Shown: piece by piece, positions 60,346 to 64,000 of the stretch | How positions within the stretch are numbered: the first letter of the stretch is position 1 | How the letters are laid out: each line of letters opens with the position of its first letter | Assembly: GCA_031378845.1 (NCBI GenBank) | Contig: JANNES010000017.1 | Location: forward strand, 124,001 to 188,000 | Direction of reading: 5' to 3' | DNA from: JAJNPS01 sp031378845 | GTDB lineage: Bacteria; Pseudomonadota; Alphaproteobacteria; Rhodobacterales; Rhodobacteraceae | Length of the DNA stretch: 64,000 bases | Notes under the pieces: model-generated | Databases searched by the model: none | Told to the model about the DNA's origin: nothing | Seen by the model: only the letters and a program-made list of their open reading frames with translations | Made by a program: the position numbers and the translations under genes

Positions 60346-61302
60346 CTAGAAAAATGATGCCAGCTGACCTGCCGTGACGATGACAATCACAAGGCCAACC
60401 GCCAGTTCCAGCACAGGCAGGGCTGATGCAACGTGGCCCTTTGCCAGTCCGGCCAGCGCGCCCTCACGCGCCCAGATCGCCATCAAAGCCGCCGCTATCG
60501 TTACCACAGCGGTGCCGATCCCCATCGCGAACGCGCCCGCGACCCCCGCCGCACCGATCCCCAGATGCCACGTCAGGATCAGCAAGAAAAGCGCCCCCGT
60601 GCAGGGGCGCATCGCCACGCCTGCGACCAGCCACGCCGCGTCTCGCAGGTTTGTCACCTCGGCCATCTCGGTCAGGGACGGCCCATGCGCGTGTCCGCAG
60701 TCGTCGGAATGCAGGTGCTCGTGGTGCGGCGCGTGGCTGGGCGTACCACGCAGGTCTGGCACATCTGCAGGCCGTGCGGCGCGATGCTTTGCCGGTCCGG
60801 CCGGGGTGCGCTCGCGCCACAGCCGACGCAGGCTGCGCTGGACGAGCCAGAGCCCCAAAAGGCCGATCAGCGCGATGCTGAGCGGAGCCATGATGCGCTC
60901 GGACGCATCCACCACGGCCTCGCGCGTCCTGCTCAAAACCGCGACAGCAACATAGACCAGCACCACCGCCACCGCGGCCTGCGCGAGGCTTGCACTCAGC
61001 GCCAAAAGAGCGATCGGAACCGGGCGCACCCGTCGCGCCATCGCATAGCCGCCGATCAGCATCTTGCCATGGCCCGGCCCTGCGGCATGCAGCACCCCAT
61101 AGCCAAAAGTCACCGCCAAAAGCCCGGCCAGCGCGCCCGGGCTTCCCGCCTTGATCGCGCGGACGGCATCGGCAAGACTGTTCTGTGCCGAACGCTGCGC
61201 CTCGGTCAGCGCCGCGTGCACCGGACCAAGCCCGCCCAGCGCCCAGAGCCCCAGCCCGATGACGGCCAAAACCAGACCAAGGATCGTCAGGATGCGGCGC
61301 AT
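60346..61302 (-). CDS. NicO-family nickel/cobalt (metal) transporter
   Basis: 318 residues. Six or more helices with the family sites HAAGPGHGKMLIGGY (metal-binding His) and AVAMRPCTGALFLL. A cytoplasmic or periplasmic loop is rich in histidine (HAPHHEHLHSDDCGHAHG). RcnA-like members export nickel and cobalt; others, paired with DUF1007, act in metal import or homeostasis. It overlaps the DUF1007 gene by 16 nt. Zinc is a possible alternative metal. Confidence 0.92.
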   Translation of the reverse strand: MRRILTILGLVLAVIGLGLWALGGLGPVHAALTEAQRSAQNSLADAVRAIKAGSPGALAGLLAVTFGYGVLHAAGPGHGKMLIGGYAMARRVRPVPIALLALSASLAQAAVAVVLVYVAVAVLSRTREAVVDASERIMAPLSIALIGLLGLWLVQRSLRRLWRERTPAGPAKHRAARPADVPDLRGTPSHAPHHEHLHSDDCGHAHGPSLTEMAEVTNLRDAAWLVAGVAMRPCTGALFLLILTWHLGIGAAGVAGAFAMGIGTAVVTIAAALMAIWAREGALAGLAKGHVASALPVLELAVGLVIVIVTAGQLASFF

Positions 61303-61937
61303 GTCACGCGGATCTCCTCTGCATAGGTCTTGCCGATCGCTGGAAAGTCCACCTCCAGATCTTCGGATGCGGAATATTCCGACAGGGCAGCTTTCAATGC
61401 CTCGTCCGCCTCGGTGATATCGGGCGCGTAAGCGGTGGCGGTACACCCCGTGCCGCCGGTCAGCACCGGATCATGGGCAATCGTGTAAAGAACATAATAG
61501 CTTGGATCATAGACCTGCACGATCAAGGGCTGCCCCAGCAAAGGGATCGGCGTGTCAAACGTCCGGACATGATGGCTGGTGATCTTGCCCCCGGCATATT
61601 GCGCCGTCCAGTCCTGCGGGCGCGAAAGCGCGAGGTCGGCATCGCCTTGCAAGGCATAGGTATCGCCTGGAAATCCAAGGTCCCAGTTCATGTCAAAGCC
61701 CGACAGCCTGGCGGTTTCCGCGTCCGTCAGCTTGCCGTCCCAATCGGGGTCCAGACCCATGTCGCCGACCACGACCAGCGAATAGTAATCGTCATACGTC
61801 CAGCTGATCCTGACACCCGTGGCGCGGTTCTGATCGTCGATCAACACCTCGATGGCGGTGTCGATAAAGACATGCGGGTGCGCGGCAACACCACCGCCCC
61901 AAAGGACGAAGCCCACTATAAGGACTGCCTTGCGCAT
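61287..61937 (-). CDS. DUF1007 family exported protein with EF-hand-like loop
   Basis: 216 residues. A signal peptide (MRKAVLIVGFVLWGGGVAA) is followed by the family start HPHVFIDTAIEVL, which exposes a histidine pair after cleavage. A DPDWDGKLTDAE segment fits the 12-residue EF-hand loop (D-x-D-x-D-G). DUF1007 proteins pair with NicO-type transporters and are thought to bind the metal in the periplasm. ATG 61937 is preferred; its 3' end overlaps the transporter gene. Confidence 0.88.
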   Translation of the reverse strand: MRKAVLIVGFVLWGGGVAAHPHVFIDTAIEVLIDDQNRATGVRISWTYDDYYSLVVVGDMGLDPDWDGKLTDAETARLSGFDMNWDLGFPGDTYALQGDADLALSRPQDWTAQYAGGKITSHHVRTFDTPIPLLGQPLIVQVYDPSYYVLYTIAHDPVLTGGTGCTATAYAPDITEADEALKAALSEYSASEDLEVDFPAIGKTYAEEIRVTCAAS

Positions 61938-62119
61938 GAAGCCCGCCTTTTCGTAACGCATCCGCTCCATAGCTAAGGCCAGACATTGCCAAGTCCAAGC
62001 CCCGCGTCATGACCTGCGCCGACCATTGCCGGTGTGCAAGCAGGCTATGCGCCGATGCGTGCTTTCGTCCGGCAACGCCAGCGTCTAGCATCGCCACCAC
62101 AACAATCGGGATCGCCCGC

Positions 62120-62779
62120 ATGATTACGCTTTACGGTGTCTACCGCTCTCGCGCCTCGCGCCCCTTGTGGCTTTTGGGCGAGCTTGACGCATCCTTTACC
62201 CACGTGCCCGTGATCCAAGGCTATCGTCTGGTCAACCCGAAGGCTGTGGATGCGCCCCTTAACACCACATCCGCCAGTTTTCTGGCTGTGAACCCGCAAG
62301 GACAGATTCCGGCCTATGTGGAGGATGATCTGATCCTGACGGAGTCGCTTGCCATCACGTTGCATATTGCCCGCAAACATGGGCGCGCACTTGGTCCGCA
62401 ATCAGACGCCGAAAGTGCGCTGATGGAGCAGTGGGCGCTGTTTGCAGCCACGGGAATCGAGGCGCCCGCCTTGGAAATTCTTTACACGCAGACCGATGGC
62501 GGCGGCAAAACTGCCGAGGGACAAGCGTCTATCGCGATCAATGCCGAAAAGCTGCGCCGCCCGCTGGCCCGCCTGCAGGGCCATCTGGCAGCACACCCGT
62601 GGCTTGTCGGTGACCGCTTTACCGTGGCCGACCTCAACACCGCCGAAATCCTGCGATATGCCCAAGGGCACCCGACGCTGCTGGCAGAGTTTCCCGCCGT
62701 CAACCAATGGCTGGACCACTGCCAGGCGCGCCCTGCGTTCAAGGCGATGTGGGCTGCACGCATGGCCGAACCTGCATAA
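62120..62779 (+). CDS. Glutathione S-transferase family protein
   Basis: 219 residues. Thioredoxin-like N-domain with YGVYRSRASRPLWLLGEL, the NPQGQIPAYVED loop (cis-Pro) and the LTESLAITLHIARK glutathione contact. The C-domain has LVGDRFTVADLNTAEILRYA. It is unrelated in detail to the GST at 26.9 kb. It stands alone, convergent with the epimerase gene; motif copy C lies between the two. Confidence 0.91.
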   Translation: MITLYGVYRSRASRPLWLLGELDASFTHVPVIQGYRLVNPKAVDAPLNTTSASFLAVNPQGQIPAYVEDDLILTESLAITLHIARKHGRALGPQSDAESALMEQWALFAATGIEAPALEILYTQTDGGGKTAEGQASIAINAEKLRRPLARLQGHLAAHPWLVGDRFTVADLNTAEILRYAQGHPTLLAEFPAVNQWLDHCQARPAFKAMWAARMAEPA

Positions 62780-62787
62780 ACCGGGCC

Positions 62788-62835
62788 GGGGGCCAGCCCC
62801 CGCAGACCCCCGGGATACTTCTTGCAAGGTGAACG
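62788..62835. repeat. Terminator hairpin plus recurrent 3'-end motif, copy C
   Basis: GGGGG-CCAG-CCCCC (62788-62801) is followed by CAGACCCCCGGGATACTTCT and TGCAAGGTGAACGGG. It shares the C-rich block and GATACTT with copy B and lies between convergent genes. Confidence 0.55.
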
Positions 62836-62837
62836 GG

Positions 62838-63737
62838 TCAGGCGCGCGGATCGGGGATGTAGCGCCGCCAGTTATGTTTTTCCTTGAAGCCAAGCACATT
62901 GCGGATCTTGGCATTCGACAGCAGGCTTTCATGCGGTGCGACCGGGCGGCTGAGCGGCACGTTCGGAAAGTAGGTTGCCAGAAGCTCGGCGTTCGGTTGC
63001 GGCACTGAATTCGTGTCATTGACGGCGTTGAACACCTGAAACCCAAGGCCGTCCTTGCGCAGGCACAGATCCACGATCTGCCCCAGATCGCGCGCGTCGA
63101 TATAGCTGAAGGTGATGCGGCGGCGCAGGCCAGGATCGCGCGCGGCGGCAGGAAAGACTGTCTCATATTCATGCGGCTCGATCACATTGCCGATGCGCAA
63201 GGCATAGATATCAGCGCCCGAGCGGCGCTGGAAACTGCGGGCGGTCACCTCATTGATCTTTTTGGACATGCCATAGCTGTCCATCGGGTCGATGTCATAA
63301 TCTTCGTCCAGCGGCAGAACCTTGGGATCGACCACGCCATCGCTGAAGCAGACGCCATAGGTCGTCTCGGACGAGGCCACAATGATCTTGCGCACGCCCA
63401 TCTTTACCGCCGCCTCGATCACGTTGTAGGTCCCCATCGCGTTGATGCGGAAAGTCTCGACATCGGGGGCCAGCAAGAGACGGGGGACTGCCGCGAAATG
63501 CACCACCGCGTCAAAGACCTGCGCACCCTTGCCCGTCTCCATCTCGTCAAAGCCCGCATGGCTACACATCGCCGAATACATCTGCCCGGCATCGGTGATA
63601 TCGCCGATCAGGTCATGTACGCCGGGATGGTTCAGGGGCACGCGGTCAAGGTTCAGCACCTTGTGCCCGGCGGCAGCCAGATAGGCCACGACATGCTTGC
63701 CAGCCTTGCCCGATCCGCCCGTGAATAATACTCGCAT
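62838..63737 (-). CDS. NAD-dependent epimerase/dehydratase
   Basis: 299 residues, an extended SDR. The NAD loop is TGGSGKAGKHV at the N-terminus, and the catalytic Tyr-x3-Lys lies in DSYGMSKKINE with an upstream SSETTYG. The C-terminal half binds the substrate, often a nucleotide sugar. ATG 63737 (MRVLFTGG) is the family start. It is divergent from parE, with 133 nt between. The substrate is not identifiable. Confidence 0.9.
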   Translation of the reverse strand: MRVLFTGGSGKAGKHVVAYLAAAGHKVLNLDRVPLNHPGVHDLIGDITDAGQMYSAMCSHAGFDEMETGKGAQVFDAVVHFAAVPRLLLAPDVETFRINAMGTYNVIEAAVKMGVRKIIVASSETTYGVCFSDGVVDPKVLPLDEDYDIDPMDSYGMSKKINEVTARSFQRRSGADIYALRIGNVIEPHEYETVFPAAARDPGLRRRITFSYIDARDLGQIVDLCLRKDGLGFQVFNAVNDTNSVPQPNAELLATYFPNVPLSRPVAPHESLLSNAKIRNVLGFKEKHNWRRYIPDPRA

Positions 63738-63870
63738 GATGTTCCCCTTGTCTGCTGACCCAAATCTTAGCCCGCCGCGTCTTTTGGTCAACCGACCCTA
63801 CATCTTGCGCCCCTGCCCCCGCTAGTGATCTAATGCCTGCGGCACCCTGCCCAACCAAATGCGAGCAAAT

Positions 63871-64000
63871 ATGGCAAACGACCTCTTGTCCGGCGCGACC
63901 CCGACCTATGACGCCAGCTCCATCGAGGTACTGGAAGGGTTGGAGCCGGTCCGCAAGCGCCCGGGCATGTACATCGGCGGCACGGACGAGCGGGCCCTGC
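63871..64000 (+). CDS. parE: DNA topoisomerase IV subunit B, N-terminal fragment (right edge)
   Basis: The first 43 codons of parE run off the window. The GHKL N-terminus VLEGLEPVRKRPGMYIGGTD is the type II topoisomerase B-subunit hallmark; ATG 63871 (MANDLLSG) fits ParE more than GyrB. With ParC it decatenates daughter chromosomes using ATP. Confidence 0.92.
   Translation, partial: MANDLLSGATPTYDASSIEVLEGLEPVRKRPGMYIGGTDERAL

Overview
The window is about 64 kb of high-GC DNA from an alphaproteobacterium, most likely a Rhodobacterales (Roseobacter-group) species. This is inferred from several things: the ctaC-ctaB-ctaG-ctaE-surf1-thrC order with tldD divergent from it; the four-gene Anbu cluster; an SOS box of the alphaproteobacterial GAAC-N7-GAAC form upstream of mmcB; a tRNA-His that lacks G-1 and carries A73; and a GC-rich 3'-end motif that I associate with this order. 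Coding density is about 95 % and many genes overlap as ATGA. I see no insertion sequences, phage genes or CRISPR arrays.

Layout. 0-6.5 kb (minus strand): aa3-type cytochrome c oxidase subunits and assembly factors, then thrC and a truncated M16 peptidase. 6.7-12.7 kb: tldD, a sulfotransferase, a persulfide-dioxygenase-like MBL enzyme, a LysR regulator, a methyltransferase and a VTT-domain membrane protein. 13.0-26.7 kb: a large sugar or polyol catabolic island with two SDRs, an RpiR and a LacI regulator, four Gfo/Idh dehydrogenases, a TIM-barrel isomerase/epimerase and a complete CUT2 ABC transporter. Two near-identical palindromes sit between the LacI gene and the transporter. 26.9-29.0 kb: a GST, tRNA-His, SOS-controlled mmcB, 6S RNA and small proteins. 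29.0-33.0 kb: the Anbu proteasome-homologue operon. 33.3-35.9 kb: an exonuclease-ligase pair that is half of the usual lhr-lig cluster. 36-44.2 kb: PepF, a B12-binding regulator, a fifth Gfo/Idh protein, pssA-psd, rpoH, a pentapeptide protein and rluD. 44.2-46.3 kb: a hybrid histidine kinase. 46.4-54.5 kb: a polyamine-type ABC transporter between two amidases, followed by a convergent histone-deacetylase-family enzyme. 54.5-64 kb: mostly housekeeping genes (exported GPx, NUDIX, MarR, sdhE, aspartate aminotransferase, MATE pump, NicO-type metal transporter with DUF1007, GST, epimerase) ending in the first codons of parE.

Two loci are the best candidates for undescribed biochemistry. The 13-27 kb island imports a sugar or polyol and then oxidises or isomerises it with many dehydrogenases but no kinase or aldolase; two of the dehydrogenases have altered core motifs. 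The 46-54 kb locus couples polyamine-type import to two amidases and a deacetylase-family hydrolase, which would suit an acylated amine substrate. Function in both is inferred from families and gene order only.
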